Counted from the stretch's first letter, positions 19,314 to 31,094 are shown. The stretch: DNA of 64,000 nucleotides from CAZLHO01 sp964559455 (GCA_964559455.1 CAZLHO010000009.1:1-64000), one strand, 5' to 3'. Translations and numbers: made by a program. Notes: generated by a model not told the origin, from the sequence alone.

Positions 19314-20432
19314 CTAGCGGGGCGGGTGCGAGGGATTCGGATAGGACGTGCCCGGGGGCACCGGCGCCGCGACGGCCATGGGGTCCAGGCGCGCGGCCAG
19401 TTCCGACAGGTTCAGGCCGTAGACCTCGCGGCAGGCGGCGTCCGGATCGGCGCCGGCGGCGACGGCGTGCAGCAGCGTGCGCGCGCGCGCCAGCCCGCCT
19501 CCCTCTTCTACCAGATGCCAGACCATCAGGAAAGAGCAATAGCGGGCCCGACGGTACAGCCAGCGGTCCTGCTCCGGATCCGCGTGGGGCGGGCACGTGA
19601 GCAGCGCGTCGACCTCGGCGGGCGTCAGCGCCGGGCCCTGCCCGTTGGAAATCAGGTAGTTCATGTAGTTCAGGTAGTGCGGCCCCATGTCGGCGACGTA
19701 GGCGGCCAGGCCGTGCAACAGCCAGGGCGGCAGGCGGTCGCCGCCGTTGGCCCGCAGCGTCCACTCGGCGGCCAGATCGACGGCGGCGTGGGCGACCAGG
19801 GTGCGGCCGGTCAGGATCGGCACCGGCTCCAGCACGGCGCGGTCCCCGTCCAGGCGGAAGGTGCGCCAGTTGCCGAATCCGGTCCGCAGCGCGTAGTCGT
19901 CCAGGTCGTCGGCGTTGACCAGCGTCAGCGGGCCCGCGGCCTCCAGGTCCAGCAGCCGGCGCACGCGTTCGCGGCCCCAGTCGACGAGCTCCAGGATGCC
20001 GGCCACGTCGCAGGGCTCGAAACCGGGGTTGTACTCCAGGACGAGGGAGCGCCAGGCCAGCCGGCCCTCGCCCTTCTCGAGCCCGGGATCCTCGACCAGG
20101 GCGCGATGCCGGCAGAGCGCGCCGGGACCGCGGGCGACGCCGTCGTCGCCGGTCTCGGGAGTCCAGCCCGGCCAGAAGAAGGCGTGCAGGTGGTCGGGAT
20201 AGCCGGAGGCGGCCAGGGTGCCGGGCGAGAAGCGCGGGAAGGGGCCGTCGGGGGCCAGGTCGGCCATCCGGCCGGCGTGCAGGGTCTCGGCCGGCGCCGG
20301 AGCCGCGGCGTCGGCGGGCGAAGCGGTCGCGAAGGCGGCGTCGGAGTTCCCGGCGCAACCCGCCACGGCCGCCAGCAGCAGGGCGGCCAGGAAGGCGGCC
20401 GCCGTCGGCGGGGTCCCGACGAATCGCTTCAT
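19314..20432 (-). CDS. Lipoprotein with degenerate gluzincin (peptidase MA-like) domain
   Basis: 372 residues. A lipoprotein signal ends at Cys26 (LLLAAVAGC). The region LVAHAAVDLAAEW, then LPPWLLHGLAAYVAD, has the layout of MA-clan metallopeptidases, in which HExxH is followed by P-x-WL-x-EGLA-x-Y. Here HExxH is replaced by HAAVD and the later Glu by His (LLHGLA), so zinc peptidase activity is unlikely; it may be a binding pseudoenzyme. Its ATG overlaps the stop of the upstream TPR gene by 4 bases (ATGA), so the two are probably translationally coupled and act together in the periplasm. The family match rests on my reading of one motif. Confidence 0.65.
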   Translation of the reverse strand: MKRFVGTPPTAAAFLAALLLAAVAGCAGNSDAAFATASPADAAAPAPAETLHAGRMADLAPDGPFPRFSPGTLAASGYPDHLHAFFWPGWTPETGDDGVARGPGALCRHRALVEDPGLEKGEGRLAWRSLVLEYNPGFEPCDVAGILELVDWGRERVRRLLDLEAAGPLTLVNADDLDDYALRTGFGNWRTFRLDGDRAVLEPVPILTGRTLVAHAAVDLAAEWTLRANGGDRLPPWLLHGLAAYVADMGPHYLNYMNYLISNGQGPALTPAEVDALLTCPPHADPEQDRWLYRRARYCSFLMVWHLVEEGGGLARARTLLHAVAAGADPDAACREVYGLNLSELAARLDPMAVAAPVPPGTSYPNPSHPPR

Positions 20433-22216
20433 CGCGAGCCTCCCCGCATCTCCCGAGCCTTCTTGAAGCAGCCCTGGGCGGAACTCTTCTCGCCCAGCTT
20501 CTCGTAGGCCAGGCCCAGGTTGTTCCAGGTCGCCGGCGTCTCCTCGAATTCCAGGGCCCGTTCGAAGAACTCCACCGCGTCGTCATAGTCGCCCAGGTGG
20601 TAGTGGCAGGTGCCGATGCTCTGCAGCACCCGCGGCGACTCGGGCTCGGTGGGCAGGTAGGCCAGCAGCTCGTCGCGGGCCTCTTCGTAGCGCTCGAGTC
20701 CTAGCAGGGCCAGGCCCAGGTTGTAGTGGACCTTTTCATAGGTCGGATCCAGTTCCAGGGCCTTGCGGTAGGCGGCCACGGCCGCCTCCTCCCGGCCGGC
20801 CCGGCCCAGGCTGTAAGCCTGGTTGAAGGCCACGCGCGCGTCCGGGTCCAGAATCATCACCTGGCCGTAGGCCCGCGCCGCCTCGGCGTAGTCGCCCTCC
20901 TGGCGAAGGCTGCCGGCCAGCGCGCGCCAGGCGGGCGCCATCTCCGGCGACCGCTCGACGACCTTGCGCAGGGGGGCCAAGGCCAGCCCGTGCTTGTCGT
21001 CGCGGATCAGGCTCAGCGCGTAGTTGTACAGCAGCTCCGGCGGCGTGGACGGGTCGCTGACCACCTTGGACATGTGGCGGCGGGCCTTTTCGTTCTGGCC
21101 CAGGCGCAGGTAGATGGCGCCGATGCGGGCGTTGAGCTGGGTCATCTCGGGCGCCAATTCGCTGGCCTTCTCGTAGGCCGTCAGGGCGTCCTGCAGACGG
21201 CCCTCCTGCTCGGCGATCTGGCCCTTGGCCTGCCAGGCGCCGGCGGCGTCCGGAGCCGCGCGGGTGGCTAGGCCGGCGGCCATCTTGGCCTTGTCGACCT
21301 CGCCCGCGGCCAGCCAGGCGTCGACGATCAGAGGCAGCAGGTCGCTGCGCTCCGGGGCCAGGGCGTAGGCCTTCTCGTAGAGCTCCGCCGCCTGGGCGGG
21401 CAGCCCGGAGTCGTTCATCAGACGGGCGTTGTCCACGTGCACCCTGGCCAGCCGGTCCAGGATGCCCCGGCCGACCGCGGCGCCCTCGGCGTCCCCGGCG
21501 GCCTCGGCCTGGCGGACCATCGTCTTGGCGGGCTCGGCGTAGTCCGTGAGCAGGGTCTCCAGGGACTGGACGTCGTCGCCCTCCTCGAAGAGGCGGGCCA
21601 GCCCGGTGACCAGGCGGGCCTGGGGCAGGTCGAAGCTGCCGGACAGGGCCGTCAGTCCCTCGCGGAAGGCCGCCTCGGCGGCGTCCGCTCGGCCGGCCCG
21701 GCGCAGGGCCTCGGCGATCAGCCGGTAGGCGTCGACGCCCCCGTCGGGCGCCAGCCGCTGGTAGGTCCGGAATTCCGCCTCGGCCATGTCGTACTGCTCG
21801 AGATGGACGCTGACCATGGCCAGGTTGCGGTGCATGTCGGCGTCCCGGGGGTTGGCCTGGATGGCGGCGATGAAGGCGTCGCGGGCCTGCAGCCACTGCT
21901 CGCCCTGGGCGTAGAGCACCCCCAGGTCGTTGTATAGCGCGGCGTTGCGCGGATCCTTCAGGATCAGCTCGTTGATGGCCGCGGCCTTCTCCTCGACGCT
22001 GAGGTCCATGCCCAGGATGTCGTTGCTGGACGGACCGACCGGCACCTCGATGATCGTGATGCTCTCGGTGTCCGGCGCCGCCTCGCCCGGAGGCGCTTCC
22101 TGGGCCGGGACTGTCGGGACGGCGACCGCGACGAGAACGGCGACCAGGCCAAGGCCGGCGAGCCGGCCGTCGAGGGTCGGGATAGGGCGCCGGGAAAGGG
22201 ATTTGCGGGCGGTCAT
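20429..22216 (-). CDS. Periplasmic TPR-repeat protein
   Basis: 595 residues; GAGGAG 6 bases before ATG 22216. An N-terminal hydrophobic stretch (LAGLGLVAVLVAVAV) is a signal peptide or anchor. From about residue 75 there are at least ten tetratricopeptide units (for example NAALYNDLGVLYAQGEQW and YEKVHYNLGLALLGLERY), ending TPATWNNLGLAYEKLGEK. TPR arrays are scaffolds for protein assembly. It is first in a minus-strand run with the pseudo-peptidase lipoprotein, gltX, the holin-phosphatase and glnS, read from the promoter at 22274-22302. The TPR-lipoprotein pair probably forms one complex; the link with the synthetases may be only transcriptional. Confidence 0.9.
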   Translation of the reverse strand: MTARKSLSRRPIPTLDGRLAGLGLVAVLVAVAVPTVPAQEAPPGEAAPDTESITIIEVPVGPSSNDILGMDLSVEEKAAAINELILKDPRNAALYNDLGVLYAQGEQWLQARDAFIAAIQANPRDADMHRNLAMVSVHLEQYDMAEAEFRTYQRLAPDGGVDAYRLIAEALRRAGRADAAEAAFREGLTALSGSFDLPQARLVTGLARLFEEGDDVQSLETLLTDYAEPAKTMVRQAEAAGDAEGAAVGRGILDRLARVHVDNARLMNDSGLPAQAAELYEKAYALAPERSDLLPLIVDAWLAAGEVDKAKMAAGLATRAAPDAAGAWQAKGQIAEQEGRLQDALTAYEKASELAPEMTQLNARIGAIYLRLGQNEKARRHMSKVVSDPSTPPELLYNYALSLIRDDKHGLALAPLRKVVERSPEMAPAWRALAGSLRQEGDYAEAARAYGQVMILDPDARVAFNQAYSLGRAGREEAAVAAYRKALELDPTYEKVHYNLGLALLGLERYEEARDELLAYLPTEPESPRVLQSIGTCHYHLGDYDDAVEFFERALEFEETPATWNNLGLAYEKLGEKSSAQGCFKKAREMRGGSR

Positions 22217-22273
22217 CGGGTCTCCTCACTAAAAGCGCGGGCCCCCGCGGGGGCGACGGCGTGCGGACGGTTC

Positions 22274-22302
22274 ATGATAGTGACCTCGGGCGAGGGTGTC
22301 CA
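22274..22302 (-). promoter_or_regulatory. Sigma70-type promoter for the TPR-lipoprotein-gltX series
   Basis: On the minus strand TGGACA (22302-22297), exactly 17 bases, then TATCAT (22279-22274); each box is 5 of 6 to consensus. The start codon is 57 bases downstream. A GC inverted repeat (CCCCCGCGGGGG) near 22248 lies in the leader. Confidence 0.6.
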
Positions 22303-22347
22303 GGCGAGCCCTTGACCCCGCCGGGGCGCTGGTGTTGCTTTAGGACC

Positions 22348-23151
22348 ATGATCGATCTCCTCGTTCTCGGTTCCGGCGCCGCCGTTCCCCAGCCCGGCCG
22401 GGCTCCCGCCGGCTACTGGCTGGAGCTGGACGGCCGCGGCGTGCTGCTCGACCCCGGTCCGGGCGCGCTGGCGCGGCTGGTCTCGTCGCCGCACGGTCCC
22501 GACGGCGTGGACGGGATCGACACCGTGCTCCTGAGCCACCTGCACCCCGACCACTGCGCCGATCTGCTGGCCCTGCTCTTCGCCCTGCACTCCATCCTGC
22601 CGACCGAGACCCGCCCGCTGCGGATCGCCGGGCCGCGCGGCCTGGACCGCTACCTGGACCGGCTGCGGGAACTCTACGGCGATTGGGTGGTTCCCCGTCG
22701 GCGTGCGATCGCGACGACCGAGCTGGCGCCGGGCGACCGGCTGGACCTCGGCGGCGGCGACGCCGGCGAGGGACCCGACGTCCGGGCCTTCGCGGCCGTC
22801 CACGGCGAGGATCGCTTCAGCGAGGACAACCTCTGCCTGCGCTTCCGCTGCGGCCGGGGTTATACGCTCTGCTACTCCGGAGATTCCGAACCGGGGCCGG
22901 GACTGCTCGACGCCGCCCGCGGCGCCGACCTGCTGCTGGTGGAATGCAGCACCCCGGACGAGCTGGCCACGCCCGGACACATGACGCCTTCGCGGGTCGG
23001 CGACCTCTGCCGCGAGGCGGCGCCCGGCCGCGTGGTCCTGACCCACCTCTACCCCCCCGCAGCGGCGCTCGACCTGCCCGCCCTGGTGGGGATGCGATTC
23101 CGGGGCCCGGTCGTCGTCGCCGAGGACGGAGCCCGTTACACGCTGCCCTGA
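22348..23151 (+). CDS. Metallo-beta-lactamase-fold hydrolase (RNase Z-like)
   Basis: 267 residues from ATG 22348, chosen because the conserved fold starts at MIDLLVLGSGAAVPQPGR and TAGGA precedes it; a GTG/ATG further up adds only unconserved residues. Metal motifs: LLSHLHPDHCADL (HxHxDH), YSGDSEPGPG (Asp), and THLYPP (final His). LLVECSTPDELATPGHMTP resembles the exosite side of RNase Z/arylsulfatase-type members. Cytosolic. It could be a tRNA 3'-endonuclease relative or a cyclic-nucleotide or sulfatase-type hydrolase; the HxHxDH block alone does not decide. Divergent from the TPR series. Confidence 0.85.
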   Translation: MIDLLVLGSGAAVPQPGRAPAGYWLELDGRGVLLDPGPGALARLVSSPHGPDGVDGIDTVLLSHLHPDHCADLLALLFALHSILPTETRPLRIAGPRGLDRYLDRLRELYGDWVVPRRRAIATTELAPGDRLDLGGGDAGEGPDVRAFAAVHGEDRFSEDNLCLRFRCGRGYTLCYSGDSEPGPGLLDAARGADLLLVECSTPDELATPGHMTPSRVGDLCREAAPGRVVLTHLYPPAAALDLPALVGMRFRGPVVVAEDGARYTLP

Positions 23152-23221
23152 ACCCGGGACCGTCGGATCGCCGGCGGCCCCTTACTCCCGCGGCTCCGCC
23201 GCGGCGACTGGAGAATCCGAG

Positions 23222-24094
23222 ATGAGCCTGCGCACCGGAACCGCCCTCATGCTGCTCGCCGTTTTCGCCCTGGCCCCCCTGCCGGCCGGCGCCCAGCAGG
23301 CTCCGCCGCCGCCGGCGGCCGACGACACCCTGTCCCTGGACCTGCCCTCGGTCCTGGCCTCGGGCACGGACAACGGCGAGATCGTGCTGGTGCACACGAT
23401 CGGCTCCAGCGCCGAGGTCTGGCACGCGGTCGCCACGCGCCTGAAGGAGAGCTTCCGGGTCTACGTCTACGAGCTGCCCGGCCACGGCGCGACGCCGCCC
23501 CGGCCCGGCCTGAGCATCGCCGACGCGGCCGCCGATCTGGAGCGCTTCATCGACGACAACAACCTGGTCTACCCCACGGTCGTGGGCCACGGCATGGGCG
23601 GACTGATCGCCATGAGCTACGTCTTCGACCATCCCGCGATGGTGAAGAACCTGGTCGTCATCGACGCCGCGCCGCGGCAACTGGCCGACGCCGACCAGAA
23701 GATCGAGATCTCCAAGCAGCTGTTGACCAACTACGACCAGTTCGTGGCGGGATACTTCATGCAGCTCAGCCAGCGCGAGGACATCGCCGACCGCCTGGTC
23801 GACCAGGCCCTGCGCACGCACCAGGCCAGCTTCACGGAACTGCTGATGAGCAGCTTCGACTTCGACCTGAGCGAGGAGCTGCCGCTGCAGGCGGTGCCGA
23901 TCCTGGTCGTGGGCAGCGGCATGCTCTTCCCCGACCCCCGGACCGAAGCCGTGCTGGCGCGGCTGGGCGCGATCGGCTACGCCTCGACCCGCAACCTCAA
24001 CTACAAGGTCATCCCGGCCTCGGGGCACTTCGTGATGCTCGAGAAGCCGGCCTTCCTGTCCAGCGTGATCGCGGCCTACGCGGCGATGGACTGA
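23222..24094 (+). CDS. Secreted alpha/beta-hydrolase-fold protein lacking the nucleophile serine
   Basis: 290 residues with a signal peptide (MSLRTGTALMLLAVFALAPL). The body is a typical alpha/beta hydrolase: EIVLVHTIGSSAEVWH, YVYELPGHGATP, VVGHGMGGLIAMSY, PILVVGSGM, ASGHFVMLEKP. The nucleophile elbow that should read GHSMGG reads GHGMGG (Gly124, codon GGC; AGC would be Ser), and the oxyanion HG motif reads HT. The late His is kept. By family knowledge hydrolysis should be lost or very weak. It may be a ligand-binding pseudoenzyme or a recently inactivated gene whose frame is intact. It follows the MBL gene by 70 bases and converges with the glycosyltransferase gene 10 bases away. Confidence 0.88.
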   Translation: MSLRTGTALMLLAVFALAPLPAGAQQAPPPPAADDTLSLDLPSVLASGTDNGEIVLVHTIGSSAEVWHAVATRLKESFRVYVYELPGHGATPPRPGLSIADAAADLERFIDDNNLVYPTVVGHGMGGLIAMSYVFDHPAMVKNLVVIDAAPRQLADADQKIEISKQLLTNYDQFVAGYFMQLSQREDIADRLVDQALRTHQASFTELLMSSFDFDLSEELPLQAVPILVVGSGMLFPDPRTEAVLARLGAIGYASTRNLNYKVIPASGHFVMLEKPAFLSSVIAAYAAMD

Positions 24095-24104
24095 CGGCGT
24101 CCGC

Positions 24105-25691
24105 TCAGTCCTCCAGCTGGAGGAAGTTGAAGTAGTAGCGGCGCTCGCCCCGGCCGTCGTCCAGCCACAGGGGCACGCTGCGCGCCCGGTAGTCCTCGAC
24201 CAGCGGCGTGAGCTCCCCCCCGGGCTGGAAGAGCCGCTGGCGCAGGTCGGGAATCGGATCCGACACCACGAAGAACCACTCTTCCACCAGGTAGGTGGGA
24301 CGACGCTTCAGCACGTAGGCGTCGTCCTTCTTCTCGTGGCCGGTGGCCCGCTTGTTGCGCCCCATGTCCTCCATGCGCAGACGGCCGATGTGCCGGTCGT
24401 TCAGCCCCCACATGTCGATGGTCGGCAGGCCCGAATAGTAGGGGATGATGCCCGCGGAGTGGATCGCCAGGGTCTCTCCCGGCCGCGCGTTCTGGGCCAG
24501 CCAGCGCCCGCAGGCCGTGCGGCGCTCCAGGTCCCAGCCGCGGCGGCGCGCCCAGCTCACATTGTCCTTCACCATCACCAGCGCGTTCAGGGCCACCAGG
24601 ACGAGCACGGCGGCCAGGCCGTGCCGGACCAGGCGTGCGGAGAGCACCGCCGGACGGGCGGTCAGGGCGCGTGAGACCAGACCGTCCAGCAGCAGCGCCC
24701 AGATCGCCAGCACCGGGATGACGAAGCGGAAGGTGTGCTTGAAATCGCCGCCGACCTTGCCCACGTAGAGCAGGTAGCCGACGATCACGACGGCGGCCAC
24801 GGTCGTGAACGCGTCGGGCGTCTTCTTCGCCGCGTCGCGGCGACGGCGGCAGGCCCAGACGACGCCGGCGCCCGTGAGCAGCGTGAGCACGGGGTTGTAC
24901 AGGAAGAAGCGACCCAGGTAGAGCACGCCGCGCTGCACGTGGTACCAGCCGCCGCCGGTCTTGGCGTAGAAGGTGTTGGGCAGGGGCGAGCCGTACCAGT
25001 CCCAGCGCAGGGCCCAGAAGGCGCCGAAGACCAGGACGAAGAGCGCGGCGGCGCCGACTTCGCGGCGCGACAGCAGCGGGCGTCCGCAACGCCGCGCGTG
25101 GATCATCCCGCCCAGGAAGGTCAGCCCGAAGACGCCCGCCCCCTCGGGGCGGGTCATGCCGGCGACCGCCAGCAGCAGCGCCGACAGCAGCAGCGCGCGC
25201 GCCGGCCGGGGATGGTCGGGATCGCGGCCGGCGGCGCCGTGCCAGACGCCCCAGAGCACCAGCAGGGCGAAAAACGCGGTCTCGAGCCCCTGCACTCCCT
25301 CGACGGCGATGGGCGGCGAACAGGCCAGCAGGGACAGGGCGACCAGCCCCCCGGTCGCGGCGCGGGCCGCGGCGGCCTCGCGGCGCCGGGCCAGACGCCA
25401 TCCCGAGAGCAGCAGCAGCAGGGCCGCGATCAGCCCCGAGAAGCGCATCAGCGGCACCTCGGGCAGGCCCAGGGCCAGCCCGCCGGCCAGCAGCGTCGTC
25501 CACAGGAAGTTCGTGTAGCCCTCGACCCGCTCACCCGGGTTGTAGACAAGTCCGTGCCCGTCCACCAGGTTGCGGGCGTAGCGCAGCGAGATGAAGGCGT
25601 CCTCCTGGACGCAGACGCCCAGCAGCAGGGCGAAGGTCAGGAATCCGGCCAGCAGGATCAGGGCCAGGATCAGGCCGCGGGCGGGGGTCAT
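24105..25691 (-). CDS. Integral-membrane GT-C-type glycosyltransferase (ArnT/PMT-like)
   Basis: 528 residues from ATG 25691, preceded by GAGGGGGG; an ATG at 25745 is closer to the predicted transcription start and has no site. It is a polytopic protein with about 10-12 helices. After TM1 comes [18 protein letters not shown] with the acidic ED pair typical of the first periplasmic loop of GT-C enzymes, then [14 protein letters not shown]. The C-terminal soluble part includes [15 protein letters not shown]. Such enzymes transfer a sugar from a polyprenyl-phosphate donor outside the inner membrane; donor and acceptor are unknown. It is divergent from the phosphatase operon at 25844, which may share a cell-envelope role. 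Confidence 0.8.
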   Translation of the reverse strand: MTPARGLILALILLAGFLTFALLLGVCVQEDAFISLRYARNLVDGHGLVYNPGERVEGYTNFLWTTLLAGGLALGLPEVPLMRFSGLIAALLLLLSGWRLARRREAAAARAATGGLVALSLLACSPPIAVEGVQGLETAFFALLVLWGVWHGAAGRDPDHPRPARALLLSALLLAVAGMTRPEGAGVFGLTFLGGMIHARRCGRPLLSRREVGAAALFVLVFGAFWALRWDWYGSPLPNTFYAKTGGGWYHVQRGVLYLGRFFLYNPVLTLLTGAGVVWACRRRRDAAKKTPDAFTTVAAVVIVGYLLYVGKVGGDFKHTFRFVIPVLAIWALLLDGLVSRALTARPAVLSARLVRHGLAAVLVLVALNALVMVKDNVSWARRRGWDLERRTACGRWLAQNARPGETLAIHSAGIIPYYSGLPTIDMWGLNDRHIGRLRMEDMGRNKRATGHEKKDDAYVLKRRPTYLVEEWFFVVSDPIPDLRQRLFQPGGELTPLVEDYRARSVPLWLDDGRGERRYYFNFLQLED

Positions 25692-25760
25692 GGGCGTCCC
25701 CCCTCGCGGGCCGCGGCGGGGCCGCCGGTGAAAATGCTGATGCATGGGAACCTGGATGTC

Positions 25761-25766
25761 ATTATA
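25761..25766 (-). promoter_or_regulatory. Probable -10 element of the GT-C gene
   Basis: TATAAT on the minus strand in an AT-rich island within GC-rich DNA, 70 bases before ATG 25691. No convincing -35 is found at 16-18 bases, so an activator or a different -35 is possible. Confidence 0.4.
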
Positions 25767-25796
25767 CTTTCCCTCTCAAGACCTCGATCGAAACCT

Positions 25797-25817
25797 GACG
25801 GCCCGGAGAGGGCCGTC
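25797..25817. promoter_or_regulatory. Perfect hairpin in the leader of the phosphatase operon
   Basis: GACGGCCC (25797-25804), loop GGAGA, GGGCCGTC (25810-25817); an uninterrupted 8-bp stem ending 26 bases before ATG 25844. There is no strong T tract, so it is more likely a leader structure or operator than a terminator. Confidence 0.45.
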
Positions 25818-25843
25818 TTCCTACGTGAGCCTGGACAGCCGGA

Positions 25844-28053
<2,210 letters not shown>

Positions 28054-28057
<4 letters not shown>

Positions 28058-30024
28058 AGCGCCTCCTGGTCGCCCTTCTGTTGCTGGCCGCCTGCACGAC
28101 CGCCGCCGCGGCCGATCCGGCCCCGCCGGCCAAGGTGCTGGTGATCGGCTTCGACGGCATGGACCCGCAGTTCCTGCGCGACTTCGCCGCCGCCGGCGAG
28201 CTGCCCCGCTTCGCCCGCCTGATGGCCGAGGGCGATTTCGCCGAGCTGGGCACCGCCATGCCGCCGCAGTCGCCGGTCGCCTGGTCCGACTTCATCACCG
28301 GCATGGATCCCGGCGGCCACGGCATCTTCGACTTCATCCACCGCGACCCCCAGACCCTGGTGCCCTACCTGTCGGCGGCCCAGGCGATGTCGCCGCAGCG
28401 CTGGTGGAAGGTGGGCGGCTGGAAGATCCCCCGCGAGAGCGGGACGGTCGAGCTGCTGCGCCACGGCAAGGCCTTCTGGGAGCTGATGGCCGAGGCCGGC
28501 GTCGACGTCACCGTCTTCAAGGTGCCCAGCAACTTCCCGCCCGTGGAATGCGAGGCGCGCACGCTCTCGGGCATGGGCACGCCCGACATCCTGGGCACCT
28601 ACGGCATCTTCACCTTCTACACCGACGACCCGCCGGCGAACACCGACCTCTCGGGCGGCCGCGTGTCGGTGCTGGCCTTCCGCGACGGCCGCGCCGAAGG
28701 CGAGCTCTTCGGCCCGCTCAACAGCTTCAAGGAAGGCGACCCCGAGTCGACGCTGCCCTTCACGGCGACCCGGGACGCAGCCAGCGACGCCGTCCTCTTC
28801 GACGTCGACGGCGAACGCTTCCTGCTGCGCGAGGGCGAGTGGAGCGACTGGCTGACGCTGGACTTCGAACTGGTGCCCATGCTGAAGTCGGTCCGCGGCG
28901 TCTGCCGCTTCTTCCTGATGGAGGCGGCGCCGACCTTCCGGCTCTACGTCACGCCGGTGAACATCGACCCCGCCGACCCCGAGATGCCCATCAGCACCCC
29001 GGCCGGCTACTCGCGCGAGCTGGCCGAGGACCTGGGCTCCGCCTACTACACCCAGGGGCTGCCCGACGACACCAAGGCCCTCGAGGAGGGCGTCTTCGAC
29101 GACGACGCCTACGTCGCCCAGTCGTCCCTGGTCCTGGACGAGCGCCTGGACCAGTTCGCGCACGAGCTGGACCGCTTCGCGGGACTGGACAGCGGCTTCC
29201 TCTTCTTCTACTTCAACAGTCCCGACCAGACCTGCCACACCTTCTGGCGCAACATGGATCCCGACTCGCCGACCCACGACGACCACGCGGCGCGGCACCG
29301 CGAGCGGATCCTCGAGGTCTACCGCGCCTGCGACGACGCCCTGGGCCTGGCCCTGGACCACGCCGACGAGCGCACCCTGGTCGTGGCGCTCAGCGACCAC
29401 GGCTTCGCCCCCTACCACCGCTCCTTCCACCTGAACCGCTGGCTCTACGACGCGGGCTACCTGGCGCTCAAGCCCGGCGTGGCGCCCGAGGACGTGGAGT
29501 ACCTGGCGGGGGTCGACTGGCGGCGGACGCGGGCCTACGCCATCGGCATCAACGGGCTGTACGTGAACCTGCGCGGGCGCGAGAAGCGCGGCGTGGTCAA
29601 CCCGGGCGCCGAGCACGACGCCCTGCTGGCCGAACTGGTCGCCGGGCTGGAGTCCGTGGTCGACCCCGAGTCCGGCCTTCGCGCCGTGCGCACGGCCTAC
29701 CTGGCGCGCGACATCTACCACGGCCCGTACGCGAAGGATGCGCCCGACATCGTCGTCGGTTACGATCGGGGCTTCCGCGGCAGCAACGAGTCGGCGCTGG
29801 GCGAGGTGCCCGCGACCGTCTTCGCCGACAACATGATGAAGTGGAGCGGCGACCACTGCATGGACTTCGAGGTGGTCCCCGGGATCATCGTCAGCAACCG
29901 GCCGCTGACGACCCGCGACCCCGCGTTGCGCGACATGGCGCCCACCTTCCTGCGTCTCTTCGGGCTGACGCCGCCGCCCGAGATGACCGGCGCGTCGGTC
30001 TTCGCGGCCGGCGCGACCCCCTGA
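28054..30024 (+). CDS. Lipoprotein alkaline-phosphatase-superfamily protein (paralogue 2)
   Basis: 656 residues, GTG start at 28054 overlapping the preceding stop by 4 bases (GTGA), with AAGGGAG upstream. Its lipoprotein signal has LLAAC with Cys14. Domain as in paralogue 1: VLVIGFDGMDPQFL, QSPVAWSDFITGMDPGGHG, FYFNSPDQTCHTFWR, VALSDHGFAPYHR and SGDHCMDF. Paralogue 1 keeps a transmembrane anchor while this one is a lipoprotein, so the pair may sit on opposite sides of a membrane or in different leaflets. Likely phosphoester or pyrophosphate hydrolysis or phospho-group transfer in the envelope; no substrate can be named. Confidence 0.87.
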
Positions 30025-30050
30025 CCGCCCGCACCGGGCGAGGAGCGAGC

Positions 30051-30245
30051 ATGTTCGGAACCAAGGTCAAGATCGACAAGACCCTGCTGGAGAAGGTGCG
30101 GAAGTACGCCGGGCTGGCCGGCTACGCGTCCCCCGAGGAGTTCGTGCACCACGTGCTCGAGCGCGAGATCGCCAAGTTCGAGGAGGGCGGCGACTCGGAG
30201 GAGGAGATCCGCAAGCGGATGCAGGGTCTGGGCTACATCTCCTAG
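30051..30245 (+). CDS. 64-residue ribbon-helix-helix-like small protein
   Basis: ATG 30051 with GAGGAGCGAG upstream, 26 bases after the phosphatase stop. The pattern TKVKIDKTLLEKVRKYAG, then YASPEEFVHHVLEREI, is a short strand plus two helices as in CopG/Arc-type RHH proteins, followed by an acidic charged tail (EEGGDSEEEIRKRM). It lacks a signal peptide. It might be a DNA-binding autoregulator of the operon or a small protein partner of the neighbouring membrane protein. It is too short for default gene-length limits and easily missed. Confidence 0.75.
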   Translation: MFGTKVKIDKTLLEKVRKYAGLAGYASPEEFVHHVLEREIAKFEEGGDSEEEIRKRMQGLGYIS

Positions 30246-30278
30246 AAGCGGCCCCGCCGCGGAAGAGGCGACGACGAC

Positions 30279-31094
30279 GTGGACTGGCTGTCCGGCGCCC
30301 TGAACGGGCTCTTCGACCTTCTTTTCGCCCCCTTCGGCGACCTTCGCTGGCCGGGGCTGCTGCTGGTCTCCGCCCTGAGCGGCGTGTTGCTGCTGTGGCT
30401 CTTCAAGGTCGTCACGCCGCAGCAGCGACTGGCCGACGCCCGCGGCAAGCTGCTGGGCCACCTCTACGAGCTGGGGCTCTTCCAGGACGACCTGGGCACC
30501 CTGATGCGCGTCCAGCGGGACTTCGCCCTGGCCAACCTGCGCTACCTGGCCCACGCCCTGCCGGCCCTCGTCGTGCTGGTGCCCCTGGTCGGGCTGATCC
30601 TGGTCCAGCTCGAGGCCCGGCTGCAGCACCCGCCCCTCGACGCCGACGACACCTTCCTGGTCGCCGCGACCGTCGACGAGGACCACGCCGCCCTGCTGAC
30701 CGACCTGGTCCTGGAGCCCGGCCCCGGCCTGGCCCTGGACACCCTGCCCGTCCGCGACCCCCGCGCCCGGACCGCCTGGTGGCGCGTGCGCGTCGTCGAG
30801 CCCGGCTGGAGCGAGGTCGCGGTCGCCGACGGCGCCGGCGGGCGCTGGACCAAGCAGGTCAAGGCCGCCGCCGGCCTGCGCCGCTACACCCTGAGCCGCG
30901 AGCGCGGTTCGCTGTGGTCCGCCCTGGCCAATCCCGCCGAAGCCCCCCTGCCCGCCGACGCCGCCGTCCTGCGCCTGGCCGTCGAGGGCCCCGCCGAACC
31001 CGAATGGTTCGCCCAGGCCTGGTTCTGGGTCTTCTGCGCCGTTTCGGTCGTGGCCGGCGTGGCCGTGAAGGGCCTGCTCAAGGTCGAGCTCTGA
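30279..31094 (+). CDS. Conserved membrane protein of the phosphatase operon (EMC3/Oxa1-like topology)
   Basis: 271 residues, GTG start at 30279 with GGAAGAGG upstream. TM1 is at about 22-43 (WPGLLLVSALSGVLLLWLF), then an amphipathic cytosolic-type segment (TPQQRLADARGKLLGHLYEL, FQDDLGTLMRVQRDFALANL), TM2 at about 88-108, a beta-rich domain (110-240) and a C-terminal TM (FWVFCAVSVVAGVAVKGLL). The TM-coiled segment-TM layout recalls the DUF106/EMC3/YidC superfamily of membrane insertases, but the core Arg groove cannot be checked by eye. Last gene of the operon with the two phosphatases and the RHH-like protein. Confidence 0.6.
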   Translation: MDWLSGALNGLFDLLFAPFGDLRWPGLLLVSALSGVLLLWLFKVVTPQQRLADARGKLLGHLYELGLFQDDLGTLMRVQRDFALANLRYLAHALPALVVLVPLVGLILVQLEARLQHPPLDADDTFLVAATVDEDHAALLTDLVLEPGPGLALDTLPVRDPRARTAWWRVRVVEPGWSEVAVADGAGGRWTKQVKAAAGLRRYTLSRERGSLWSALANPAEAPLPADAAVLRLAVEGPAEPEWFAQAWFWVFCAVSVVAGVAVKGLLKVEL

